From: Candidatus Bathyarchaeota archaeon
Lineage (GTDB): Archaea; Thermoproteota; Bathyarchaeia; Bathyarchaeales; Bathycorpusculaceae
DNA length: 11,868 bases
NCBI GenBank assembly: GCA_030630585.1
Contig: DAOVMU010000025.1
Span: forward strand, 1-11,868
Reading direction: 5' to 3'
Part shown: positions 1-6,755 of the stretch, piece by piece
Position numbering within the stretch: position 1 is the stretch's first letter
How the letters are laid out: every line of letters starts with the position of its first letter
The notes under the pieces: generated by a model
The model's database searches: none
The model's input: only the letters and a program-made list of their open reading frames with translations
What the model was told of the DNA's origin: nothing
Program-made: the position numbers and the translations under genes

Positions 1-853
1 ACATCTTGAGATATTTATCATATTTCAGCAATATTATTACACCTAAAAGTATTGAAAATGGGAGAAAAATACTGAAAAATATACTGCTTCTATCTAGAGT
101 GCTACATAGAGTAACAAAACCTGTACCTATTATTATACCTAAGATAGCAAACAATCTTCTTGGGTTAAACTTACCTAATTTCTGAACCGTGTTATTGACC
201 CCTCCTTCTTTATCAACATTAAAATCCCTCAATTCTTGAAAAATATCAGATGCAATTGAAAAAGGTACGATCATCATTAGAAACGATATAAAGAATAAAT
301 CGAGGGGACGAAACGCGAAGTATGTTATTGAAAATTGTAAAACCCCCACACCAATGGCATGAGAAATAAGATCTACGATTGGTATAGATTTAAGTCTAAT
401 AGGTCGCCAAGAATATAAAAACCCCACTAAACTTAGAATAGAACCAATTAGAAAGACCAAATAACTTATGGCAAGAAGTAAGGATAAACCTGTAAAAAAA
501 GTGAAAAAAGCGATTATGTATCCTTGTTTTTTGGTTAACTCACCATTGGCAAAGGGGTTTCTTTTTCTTTTTTCTAAATCATGGCAATCATCATCAGCAT
601 CTTCCACATCATTTATGGTAAAACCGGAGAATGTGAGAAAACCATTAGCCAAGAAAACAATGAGCGTTTTGTATGAGAAAAAGTTTTGTGGTGAAATTAT
701 GAATATTAGGGGAAATATTAAAATTAGTTTGGGTAGAAGCTTTCTTATTCTCGCTAATCTTAGCATGATATTCATGTCGAACACATATCTCTTTATAACA
801 ATTAGCGCGCGCTTCTTCTTAAAGCCTTTTTCCATATCCAATTCAATCACCAT
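1..853 (-). CDS. UbiA-family prenyltransferase, 3' end outside window
   Basis: Integral-membrane enzyme family that transfers a polyprenyl group from polyprenyl diphosphate to an acceptor. The reading frame is open for 284 codons from ATG at 853 to the left edge, so the C-terminus is missing. Two aspartate-rich Mg-diphosphate motifs are visible: NDVEDADDD at residues 81-89, followed by RNPFANGEL, and D203...D210xxxD214 (LRDFNVDKEGG) followed by NNT. Several hydrophobic helices lie between and around them (for example residues 45-57, 126-150, 185-202). Archaeal relatives make ether lipids, menaquinone, heme O or C50 carotenoids; the acceptor cannot be read from the motifs. The frame stays open upstream to a TGA at 887-889 with no other ATG, GTG or TTG, so 853 is the best start, although no clear ribosome-binding site precedes it. 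Sampled stretches are only 25-30% GC, lower than the rest of the window. Confidence 0.88.
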   Translation of the reverse strand, partial: MVIELDMEKGFKKKRALIVIKRYVFDMNIMLRLARIRKLLPKLILIFPLIFIISPQNFFSYKTLIVFLANGFLTFSGFTINDVEDADDDCHDLEKRKRNPFANGELTKKQGYIIAFFTFFTGLSLLLAISYLVFLIGSILSLVGFLYSWRPIRLKSIPIVDLISHAIGVGVLQFSITYFAFRPLDLFFISFLMMIVPFSIASDIFQELRDFNVDKEGGVNNTVQKLGKFNPRRLFAILGIIIGTGFVTLCSTLDRSSIFFSIFLPFSILLGVIILLKYDKYLKM

Positions 854-1114
854 TTTGAAGTAGTAGTAGCGAATGAAGTTTTCGGTTCAAACGACACGCA
901 CGCGCTTTTGGCAACATACACAACAATGGCAAAATGGAGGATATTTTCTCTAATGCCGGAAACAATAGAAAACACCATATCGGAAAACATTCGATTTCAG
1001 AAATTGGGCTGATAAGAGAATCGAAGGATACTAACCGTGACCATTAGACTGAGCACTTTTTTCCAGAACCTTAAACTAAGGTATCCAGTCTTATGACGCT
1101 TAAGGAAGGAAAAC
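854..1114. other. Divergent intergenic region, UbiA / MFS
   Basis: 261 nt between two divergently transcribed genes. The right end holds the MFS promoter, dyad and ribosome-binding site, listed separately. No convincing TATA box is seen about 38 nt upstream of the UbiA start. I see no RNA gene or further ORF here. Confidence 0.6.
1068..1082 (+). promoter_or_regulatory. MFS gene promoter with overlapping dyad
   Basis: Perfect inverted repeat ACCTTA-aac-TAAGGT overlaps the AT-rich box CTTAAACTAAG, about 35-45 nt before the TTG start at 1115. This is the distance seen for other TATA-like boxes in the window. The dyad could be an operator for a dimeric repressor blocking TBP/TFB; that part is inference. 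Confidence 0.4.
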
Positions 1115-2356
1115 TTGCCTCTTATAGATAATCTGAAGAATGAATTCTCGTTTATTAAGGGCAACTATGCTGTTCTTGTTGGAAGCTGGATTTTAATAGA
1201 TTTTGCCATGGAGCTTCCTGCAACTTATTACGCGCTTTATGTTCTTCAGCTGGGTGCCACGGAAACGATTATCGGTATGATAGGGCTTTTTTCATTTCTT
1301 GCTTTGGCTTCCATGCAGTTTCCAGGTGGCTATTTGGCAGACAAGTTTGGCAGAAAATGGCTTATTTCTTCTATGACTTTCGGGGTAGCGCTCTGCTACA
1401 TTTTCTATGCCATAGCTCCTTCATGGCATTTCATCTTGATTGGCGCAGTCTTAATGAGCTTATTTAACTCAACTTATCAGCCAGCCTTGATGGCCATGAT
1501 TGCTGATTCTTTACCTCCGGAAAGGAGAGGTATGGGATTTGGCATTATTATGCTTATAACGAGCGCGTCTACGACTCCTGGACCTATTTTCGCAGGCTTG
1601 CTCTACAACTGGTTCGGCCTAGAACAAGGTATGAGGATAGGCTATAGCATTGTTGTGGTTTTATTTTTGATTGCAGCATTCCTCAGGTTACTGCGCCTAG
1701 AAGAGACTATGGCAAGTACACAAAAACCTAGTCTGAGTGAACTCTTGCGAAGCTATCCAATTGCCATGAAAGAGAGTTTTGGTGTGTGGAAGAAAGTTCC
1801 TCGTTCGATGTTCTACCTGTTCCTTTCAACCGCATTCATAATGTTTGGAATCGCTTCGGTAAATCTCTATTTTGTTGTGTATGCTGTAGAAGAGCTCTTG
1901 ATAGACAAAGCTATCTGGCCGTTCATACTGACAGCCTTACCTGTCACCATGATCGTTTTGTCCATTCCAATTGGAAAGATTGTGGATAAGATAAATAGGA
2001 AGCTTCCTATTTTGGCGGCGTACGTTATTTTTGGGTTTTCCATGTGGCTTTTTGTGGAAGGAGATTTGCCGAGGCTATTTGTTTCTCTTGTATTAGTAGG
2101 AGCGGGCCAGGTTATGATAGGCTCGGCTTTCAGTGCTCTACAAACTGATTTAACTCCTAAGGAACAACGTGGAAAGGTGAACGGCTTCACAAACTTCGCA
2201 AACTACATAGTGATGGCGCTTGGCAGCCTCACAGGCGGTATCCTATACGAACATTTTTCCCCTCAACTCCCCTTCCTTCTTGCAATGGTCCTTATCGTTC
2301 CTTCTTTCATTCTGACGCTTGTTTTAGTCCATGAACCGGAAAGAAGAGAACAATAG
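1115..2356 (+). CDS. Major facilitator superfamily transporter
   Basis: Predicted 12-helix cytoplasmic-membrane transporter of 413 residues, a typical MFS length. Motif A (GGYLADKFGRKW) lies at residues 71-82, after the second hydrophobic segment. A degenerate second copy, GKIVDKINRK, is at residues 287-296 in the C-terminal half, as expected from the internal duplication of the family. LPPERRGMGFG (133-143) and TPKEQRGKVNGF are the RG-containing loops typical of drug/proton-antiporter-like members. The start is TTG, preceded by AAGGAAGGA at 1102-1110; a TGA at 1094-1096 closes the frame upstream, so no earlier start exists. The substrate is unknown; efflux is a guess from family resemblance. 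Its own promoter and the opposite-strand neighbours on both sides indicate a single-gene transcript. Confidence 0.88.
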   Translation: MPLIDNLKNEFSFIKGNYAVLVGSWILIDFAMELPATYYALYVLQLGATETIIGMIGLFSFLALASMQFPGGYLADKFGRKWLISSMTFGVALCYIFYAIAPSWHFILIGAVLMSLFNSTYQPALMAMIADSLPPERRGMGFGIIMLITSASTTPGPIFAGLLYNWFGLEQGMRIGYSIVVVLFLIAAFLRLLRLEETMASTQKPSLSELLRSYPIAMKESFGVWKKVPRSMFYLFLSTAFIMFGIASVNLYFVVYAVEELLIDKAIWPFILTALPVTMIVLSIPIGKIVDKINRKLPILAAYVIFGFSMWLFVEGDLPRLFVSLVLVGAGQVMIGSAFSALQTDLTPKEQRGKVNGFTNFANYIVMALGSLTGGILYEHFSPQLPFLLAMVLIVPSFILTLVLVHEPERREQ

Positions 2357-2545
2357 GCATGTATGGACAAATCGAATGAAAGCTCGAAGACGAAAGAGAA
2401 GAGGATTTGTAGGTGAGAGTTCTTCATCCTATGATGTAATGTGATTTATGATATGTGCGCTCGCCCCTTTTCAGACTATTCTAGCTCGAAATGGTCTGTC
2501 TTAGGACATGAGTATTCTCTTCAATTCCGAATTTGACAAACACTG

Positions 2546-3010
2546 CTAAAACTGCTTGAGAATGTCCTTCTTCTCAATAATATAACTGCAATAATGACAC
2601 TTCAGCAGAAGAGGGTCCTCGCTTTCAACGTAGAACTTGGCTTCTACAGGTTCGTTGCTGTTGCTTATACATGCTGGATTCGCGCATTCAATAATGTTCT
2701 CAATGAGGCTTGGTAGCTTAACCTTCTGCTTTTCCACAACCTCGTAGTTTCGAATGATGTTTATTGTTGCATGAGGCGCTAACAAAGCTATTTTATGCAC
2801 TTCTTGCGGGTTTAGCTCTCTACCGTCAATCTTCACTATATCCTTCCTTTTGAAAAGCTTACTAGGCACATTAATCGCAATAGTAATCACCTTTTTCTCC
2901 CGCCCAGTTATCCCCAAAATCTTCACCACATCCAACGCATGTCCACCTGTAATGTGATCAATAACTGTGCCATTCCGAATCTTTGAAACATGCAAAACCG
3001 TTTCACTCAT
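2546..3010 (-). CDS. pyrI: Aspartate carbamoyltransferase regulatory chain
   Basis: Regulatory subunit that binds nucleotides and links PyrB trimers into the allosteric aspartate carbamoyltransferase of pyrimidine biosynthesis. The protein is 154 residues. The N-terminal allosteric domain contains HVSKIRNGTVIDHI and the ALDVVKILGI helix. The C-terminal zinc domain has cysteines at 109, 114, 138 and 141, the same positions as in E. coli PyrI. The frame stays open to an ATG at 3106, but I place the start at the ATG at 3010: it gives this exact register, AGAGGAA lies a few bases upstream, and a TATA-like box is 38 nt away. The partner pyrB is about 4 kb away on the other strand rather than adjacent as usual. 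Confidence 0.95.
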   Translation of the reverse strand: MSETVLHVSKIRNGTVIDHITGGHALDVVKILGITGREKKVITIAINVPSKLFKRKDIVKIDGRELNPQEVHKIALLAPHATINIIRNYEVVEKQKVKLPSLIENIIECANPACISNSNEPVEAKFYVESEDPLLLKCHYCSYIIEKKDILKQF

Positions 3011-3047
3011 CGCAATTTCCTCTGGTACGTTATTACTCGAACTTGGA

Positions 3048-3059
3048 TAAAATATTTTA
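3048..3059 (-). promoter_or_regulatory. pyrI TATA-like box, self-complementary
   Basis: TAAAATATTTTA is a perfect 12-bp palindrome 38-49 nt upstream of the pyrI ATG, positioned as an archaeal TATA box and leaving a short leader that carries the ribosome-binding site. An AT-only palindrome can arise by chance. Confidence 0.5.
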
Positions 3060-3498
3060 ATTTTTGCAGTTTTTAAAGCTGTTGCACAGCAACTCCAAGT
3101 TTCCAATCTGACATGCCGTACCTAACTCCAAATATCGGTGAATATCGAAAGCCTAGAAGGACCATGTCACACAACAAATTTTTCTGAAAGTCCAACAAAG
3201 CTAAAGAATTGGGATTCCTTGTAGATCCGATTGCTAAATAGTGCAGCAGTTACATCTTGGAAATTTCGTCCGAAAAAGAGTTCGCATGTTAGACTCTTTG
3301 TTAAGCTTTTTAGTCTGTCAGCTTTGTGCAGTAGTATTTGAACCTGGTCCCGCTAGAAAGACGGTTAATGTTCCTTGGAAAACTCGGGCAAGGCATACCT
3401 AACAAAGAGTTATCTAGATTGCGAGTGGAAACGTTTCCCACATATTATTTCCATTTTTCTCTAAGATCTGCGTCTCTAATAATTTTCCTATGCGTGTA
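3060..3498. other. Gap between second MFS gene and pyrI
   Basis: About 440 nt upstream of the pyrI promoter and downstream of the MFS gene stop. Short frames exist on both strands (one of 67 codons at 3338-3541 on +), but none has recognisable protein character or a supported start. I see no RNA gene and no repeat. Confidence 0.5.
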
Positions 3499-4872
3499 TC
3501 AGGTTCGTGTATCTGCCGACTGCACAGTTTCTGCCTTGTGATCGGGTATAATGTCTTCAACATTCCGCACAGCACCGAAGGCATACCCTCCCAACCCCAC
3601 CAGCATTCCTAAAGCCCCTGCGATGACAAACATAAGCGACATGCCGGCTCCGGGACCGGTGCCAACAAGATTACCGAATATGGTTGTCCAACTGCCTCCT
3701 GGCATCATAGCTGGCTCGAAGACACGGTCAGCCAGAGGCCCAGCTAGCACCATAGAAACTGGAACGCTGATCTGTGAAATAAATCCACGCGCAGCAAATA
3801 CGCGTCCCTGCACGTCTGGGGCAACCCTAGTCTGCCAGATGGCTTGGGTGGAACCGTTAAGTATGGGAACAAAAAACAATGTGAAAAAGGCGGCTAAAGC
3901 CCAGACATAGGGGACGCGGCCAAGACCTATCAGTAATATACCTAGCATGGCAAGTGTTAAACTGATCAACACTCCATGTATCCTGCGTTTTGGGCCTCCC
4001 CAAATACTTAGCACTATGCTGCCGACCACTCCGCCAAGCCCGATAGCTGACTGTACGATCCCCAACACTGCCACATCGTTTCCCGTGCGCGCTAAGAGCA
4101 TAGGTGACAACACTGTAGTAGCAAACGTTACGACTAGGTTAACACTCAAGAAAATTAGTTGTAGACCAAACAAACCATGGCGCCCGAAAATATATCGAAA
4201 CCCATAAATTGATTCTTTCCAGAGGCTTCCCCGGCCTTTACGCCCTTCTTCAGTGACTGCAGGCTGAGGGATATGGACAAAAAGCAAGGCGCTAATAGCC
4301 ACTAAAAAGGTGAGTATATCAATTGTTAAGATACCGGCGATACCGATGACACTGAGCAAGATTGCAGCAAGCAACGGAGCGAAAATGTTGGAGATGAACT
4401 GAGCCATAGAAAGCATCCCGCTTGCCCTACCATACTGCTTTTTGGATACCATCATGGTCACTGCTGCAGAGTACGCAGGAAACTGGAAAGCCTGAAAAAC
4501 CCCGGAAAAGGCCCCGGTCACGTATAGATGCCAGATCTGCAAGTTGCCCGTTGAAAACAACAATAGGACGACTATCGTGGACAGGACAGCAGCCAAGTCA
4601 CTAATTATCATCGCCAACTTCCGATTCCAGCGATCCACTAACGCACCTGCGATGGGACTCACCAACACAACTGGGGCAAACGAGAAAAACCCAACCAAAG
4701 CCAAAGCCGTAGCCTCCCCCGTGATCAACCACGCCCAAATGGTGAGCGCAAACCCGCTCATAGAAGTACCTAGCAGTGAGACCACCTGGCCAATCCAGAC
4801 AATAGTGAATGCCAACATTCCCGTAGGGCGAGTTTTTTGCGTCATAAGGTGTTCCCCGCAAAGTTGATTCAT
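3499..4872 (-). CDS. MFS exporter, MFS_3/EntS-MefA-like
   Basis: Predicted 12-helix MFS protein of 457 residues resembling the bacterial MFS_3 group (enterobactin exporter EntS, macrolide efflux MefA type). Motif A variant GALVDRWNRK is at residues 76-85 after GFFSFAPVVLVSPIA. The C-terminal half contains the conserved-looking stretch FVPILNGSTQAIWQTRVAP followed by VQGRVFAARGFI. Start choice: ATG at 4872 has AAAGGA nearby and an AT-rich box about 40-49 nt upstream; ATG at 4845 (residue 10), after GGGGAA, is also possible, and the conserved region begins after both. Sampled parts reach 55-58% GC against about 42% in the first MFS gene, suggesting transfer from a bacterium. The substrate cannot be inferred. 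Confidence 0.88.
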   Translation of the reverse strand: MNQLCGEHLMTQKTRPTGMLAFTIVWIGQVVSLLGTSMSGFALTIWAWLITGEATALALVGFFSFAPVVLVSPIAGALVDRWNRKLAMIISDLAAVLSTIVVLLLFSTGNLQIWHLYVTGAFSGVFQAFQFPAYSAAVTMMVSKKQYGRASGMLSMAQFISNIFAPLLAAILLSVIGIAGILTIDILTFLVAISALLFVHIPQPAVTEEGRKGRGSLWKESIYGFRYIFGRHGLFGLQLIFLSVNLVVTFATTVLSPMLLARTGNDVAVLGIVQSAIGLGGVVGSIVLSIWGGPKRRIHGVLISLTLAMLGILLIGLGRVPYVWALAAFFTLFFVPILNGSTQAIWQTRVAPDVQGRVFAARGFISQISVPVSMVLAGPLADRVFEPAMMPGGSWTTIFGNLVGTGPGAGMSLMFVIAGALGMLVGLGGYAFGAVRNVEDIIPDHKAETVQSADTRT

Positions 4873-4911
4873 TTTTCAATTCCTTTTGTCCAAAAGCTTG
4901 TTTCCATCATC

Positions 4912-4921
4912 AGATTTAATT
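4912..4921 (-). promoter_or_regulatory. TATA-like box of MFS_3 gene
   Basis: On the minus strand an AT-rich run (AAATTAAAT) lies about 40-49 nt before the ATG at 4872, the spacing used elsewhere in the window. It supports the longer start. Confidence 0.35.
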
Positions 4922-5152
4922 TTTTAGGACAAAAGAACTGGCAAAAGCGCATAAGGCATATCTGTCTCAGAATTCTTTTTGAGTTATCTCCACATTTTTC
5001 CTCTTTCCGTTTTCTGAAGGCTGACCCTCGTTAAAGCTTTGTTAGGATGTGTGACACACACAATACTCGTTTCGAGCTGTTTTCTTTTGCATACTATTAC
5101 TGCTAGTAACATCACCATCACGAATAACCGTAGGAAGTTTAGAAAATGAGAG

Positions 5153-5190
5153 TGCCTACAAACAATAAAAAGACGGTGCTTAACAATTAT
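5153..5190. repeat. TGCTTAACA repeat, copy 1
   Basis: About 38 nt resembling 6902-6938 just upstream of pyrB. Both contain ACAATA, an A-rich stretch, the identical nonamer TGCTTAACA (5177-5185 and 6924-6932) and then TTAT. This copy ends 13 nt before palindromic repeat copy A and lacks the perfect dyad of the pyrB copy. Confidence 0.5.
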
Positions 5191-5202
5191 ATTCGCTGCA
5201 AA

Positions 5203-5238
5203 TGGAGACGTCTCCCGCACATCTCCCTTTTTTTCTGA
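5203..5238 (+). repeat. Palindrome + T-tract repeat, copy A
   Basis: Begins with the perfect palindrome GGAGACGTCTCC (5204-5215), then CGCACATCTCCC, a run of seven T and CTGATT. It matches copies B (5956-5990) and C (6702-6735) in order and spacing. Its minus strand lies about 330 nt upstream of the MFS_3 start. Confidence 0.7.
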
Positions 5239-5349
5239 TTTAGCAGCTTTCATACGCACATTGCATTTGAACACAGATTCGCGGGCGCGACAGCTTAATC
5301 CTTTTTCAAGAGCTACAGCAATCGAAGAAGAACAGATGAATCGAAATCT

Positions 5350-5862
5350 CTAATTTATCTCCATCTCTTTCTCGATGAGTTCCCTGAGCTTCTTCTCGCG
5401 GGGAACACCCACAATCTTCTTTTTACCGTTCCCGTTTACCACAATTGTGGGAACTGCACGAATTCCATACTCTTCAGCCCTCACTGCACCACTACGCGTC
5501 AAAGTGTTCACCTCCTCAACCTCTAGACTCCACCCGAAGCGCCTCTCAAACCTACGTCCAAACCGCTTCTCCAACCGCTTCCTAAAACGCTTCACTACAC
5601 GCCTAACCACGCTTCTTGCCACACGACAATGCGGACACCTATTAGAATAGAAAACTTCAACCGTCACCAAACAACCCACCACCGCACAAATGCAGGCGCA
5701 ACGTTTTAACTTTTTCTTTGATCTGTTTCTCATCTGCACACGCTCACGCCAGATCTTATCAGCTTCTTCCTCACACTCCAACCAGCGACTTTCAGCTCTA
5801 TACACGTATTCAAAAGGCATAGTCGCCCGATGCAAAACCTCTTTAAGAGTGAACGGATCCAT
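5350..5862 (-). CDS. Thioredoxin-fold protein with CPHC site and basic repeat
   Basis: Small disulfide/thiol protein, 170 residues from ATG 5862. The thioredoxin-like domain covers about 66-165: strand VTVEVFYS, active site CPHC (76-79), strand EVEEVN, the cis-proline segment AVPTIVV (P138) and GVPREKKLRELI at the end, as in small archaeal glutaredoxin/thioredoxin-like proteins. Two oddities are seen. Residues 91-110 are five tandem four-residue units (KRFR KRLE KRFG RRFE RRFG) that lengthen the helix after CPHC. Residues 1-65 form a charged extension ending in a cysteine cluster (C55, C57, C59, C64). A TATA-like box 34-42 nt upstream supports ATG 5862, but GTG at 5667 would give a family-sized protein of 105 residues. 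The partner reductase and substrate are unknown. Confidence 0.82.
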   Translation of the reverse strand: MDPFTLKEVLHRATMPFEYVYRAESRWLECEEEADKIWRERVQMRNRSKKKLKRCACICAVVGCLVTVEVFYSNRCPHCRVARSVVRRVVKRFRKRLEKRFGRRFERRFGWSLEVEEVNTLTRSGAVRAEEYGIRAVPTIVVNGNGKKKIVGVPREKKLRELIEKEMEIN

Positions 5863-5895
5863 GGCGTCTGCAAGCTGTTCCGCAAAATGAAGACC

Positions 5896-5912
5896 TCATA
5901 TTTAGGTACCTA
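5896..5912 (-). promoter_or_regulatory. Promoter and palindrome of thioredoxin-like gene
   Basis: On the minus strand the perfect palindrome TAGGTACCTA (5903-5912) runs directly into a TATA-like TAAATATG, 34-42 nt before the ATG at 5862. It could be an operator next to the TATA box; only the palindrome and the spacing are observed. Confidence 0.4.
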
Positions 5913-5955
5913 GTCCCTCCAAAAAGCGGTGGTTTAGTATGAACTAACACGCCAG

Positions 5956-5990
5956 TGGAGACATCTCCCGCATACCCCCTTTTTCTAAGA
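5956..5990 (+). repeat. Palindrome + T-tract repeat, copy B
   Basis: GGAGACATCTCC (5957-5968), then CGCATACCCCC, five T and CTAAGA. It is the closest match to copy A, with one change in the palindrome centre. On the minus strand it lies about 94 nt upstream of the thioredoxin-like ATG. Confidence 0.7.
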
Positions 5991-6044
5991 TAACTTCACT
6001 AAGCGTTAGCTAAGAATTATTTGGATTGACTAGTTCGCTGACAA

Positions 6045-6617
6045 CTACTTCAAGTGGTTAGCTAGCTGTTTGTTCCATATGATTGAGATAAAGTAACCTG
6101 CGATAGCGCCGCTAAATATCCCCACGCTGAGTATGATGACTTCCAGTGGAAGATTTCTTGGAATTAAACCCAACCAAACTGAAGTGTAGTAGCTTAGAAG
6201 TCCAACTAGAATGGTGCTCAGAGTCATAGCAGCCATTGACCTGCCAGTTTTCAATTTACCCTTTACAGTATTGACTTTGAAAATGAAGAAGAGTCCATCT
6301 ACGAGCAAACCATACAAAAGGGCAAAGGAGAAAGTGAAGGGAGCGAGAGCAACATTCGATAAGGCTGTCAGAACACCGCTGACTACGGCAACGTAAGTTG
6401 CGCCCTTCTTATTTAAGAGCAGGTTTCCCAAACCGAGCAGAAGAGCTTGTACAACGACAAGCATCTTATTCATAGGAGTAGGCACAACAGTCTTAGTTAC
6501 AAATATCACGACCCCAAATATAGTAGCCGTTGCAACCTTCTTTGCCTGAAGCATCGAATTCTCACTCAATTGGTCTGTAATCCAATAATGCTCTAAAAGC
6601 TTTTCAGAGAATCGCAC
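6045..6617 (-). CDS. Polytopic membrane protein, ECF S-component-like
   Basis: 190 residues with about six hydrophobic segments (roughly 28-42, 50-68, 72-92, 95-114, 127-148, 158-182) and short polar loops. Size, helix number, the small-residue-rich first helix (KKVATATIFGVV) and the segment NVALAPFTFSFALLYGLLVDG resemble substrate-binding S components of energy-coupling factor vitamin or metal transporters. No EcfA or EcfT gene is in the window, so a shared ECF module elsewhere would be needed; the ligand is unknown. The listed start is GTG at 6617, with an AT-rich dyad 26-39 nt upstream. ATG at 6554 (residue 22) lies just before the first helix and is a good alternative. It is followed by repeat copy B and preceded by copy C. 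It could equally be an unrelated membrane family. Confidence 0.6.
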   Translation of the reverse strand: MRFSEKLLEHYWITDQLSENSMLQAKKVATATIFGVVIFVTKTVVPTPMNKMLVVVQALLLGLGNLLLNKKGATYVAVVSGVLTALSNVALAPFTFSFALLYGLLVDGLFFIFKVNTVKGKLKTGRSMAAMTLSTILVGLLSYYTSVWLGLIPRNLPLEVIILSVGIFSGAIAGYFISIIWNKQLANHLK

Positions 6618-6643
6618 CCCTGAAGCGAAAGTGAAGCTGAAAA

Positions 6644-6657
6644 CTCAAAAATTTGAG
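6644..6657 (-). promoter_or_regulatory. AT-rich dyad before the membrane protein gene
   Basis: CTCAAA-AA-TTTGAG, an inverted repeat with a two-base spacer, starts 27 nt upstream of the GTG at 6617. It may contain the TATA box, an operator, or both. Confidence 0.3.
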
Positions 6658-6701
6658 GATCATTGGAAAAACTTGAAAGTATTAGCTGACCCTCACAGCC
6701 G

Positions 6702-6735
6702 TGGTGATATCACTCGCACACCCTTTTTTCTGTGA
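6702..6735 (+). repeat. Palindrome + T-tract repeat, copy C
   Basis: GGTGATATCACT (6703-6714) contains the perfect palindrome GTGATATCAC; then CGCACACCC, six T and CTGTGA. Relative to copies A and B, the third base of the left arm and its partner in the right arm both changed (A to T, T to A), so the dyad is preserved. On the minus strand it lies about 86 nt upstream of the membrane-protein GTG. Confidence 0.65.
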
Positions 6736-6738
6736 CAT

Positions 6739-6755
6739 TTAGGTTTGGAACCTAA
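6739..6755. repeat. Seven-bp hairpin TTAGGTT-TGG-AACCTAA
   Basis: Perfect inverted repeat with a three-base loop, four bases after repeat copy C. It has no strong T-tract on either side, so a terminator call is not justified. Confidence 0.45.

Larger units (their letters stand above)
4922..5349. other. Gene-poor region holding repeat copy A
   Basis: Over 400 nt with no gene I can support. It holds the GTGTGACACAC dyad (about 5048-5058), a copy of the TGCTTAACA repeat (5153-5190) and palindromic repeat copy A (5203-5238). A minus-strand frame at 4984-5274 crosses both repeats and has one hydrophobic stretch, but no recognisable family. Confidence 0.5.

Noticed and set aside
468..863. 131-codon plus-strand frame
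   Set aside because: It is the antisense of the UbiA gene, whose minus-strand frame has clear family motifs.
2357..2545. Small gene in the MFS-pyrI convergent gap, such as the 17-codon frame near 2363
   Set aside because: Too short, no family resemblance, and no promoter; treated as the 3' gap between convergent genes.
3338..3541. 67-codon plus-strand frame between pyrI and the MFS_3 gene
   Set aside because: No family resemblance, no convincing ribosome-binding site, and it runs into the 3' end of the MFS_3 gene on the opposite strand.
5203..5238. Intrinsic terminators formed by the palindrome and T-tract
   Set aside because: In the orientation that gives the T-tract, no plus-strand gene lies just upstream of any copy, and the palindrome allows only a short stem with a tetraloop.
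4984..5274. 96-codon minus-strand frame with one hydrophobic stretch
   Set aside because: It spans both repeat elements, has no recognisable family, and its conserved part is explained by repeat copy A. A small membrane peptide cannot be fully excluded.
5203..6735. CRISPR array
   Set aside because: The three repeats are about 750 bp apart with genes in between and diverged in sequence, with no regular short spacers and no cas genes.
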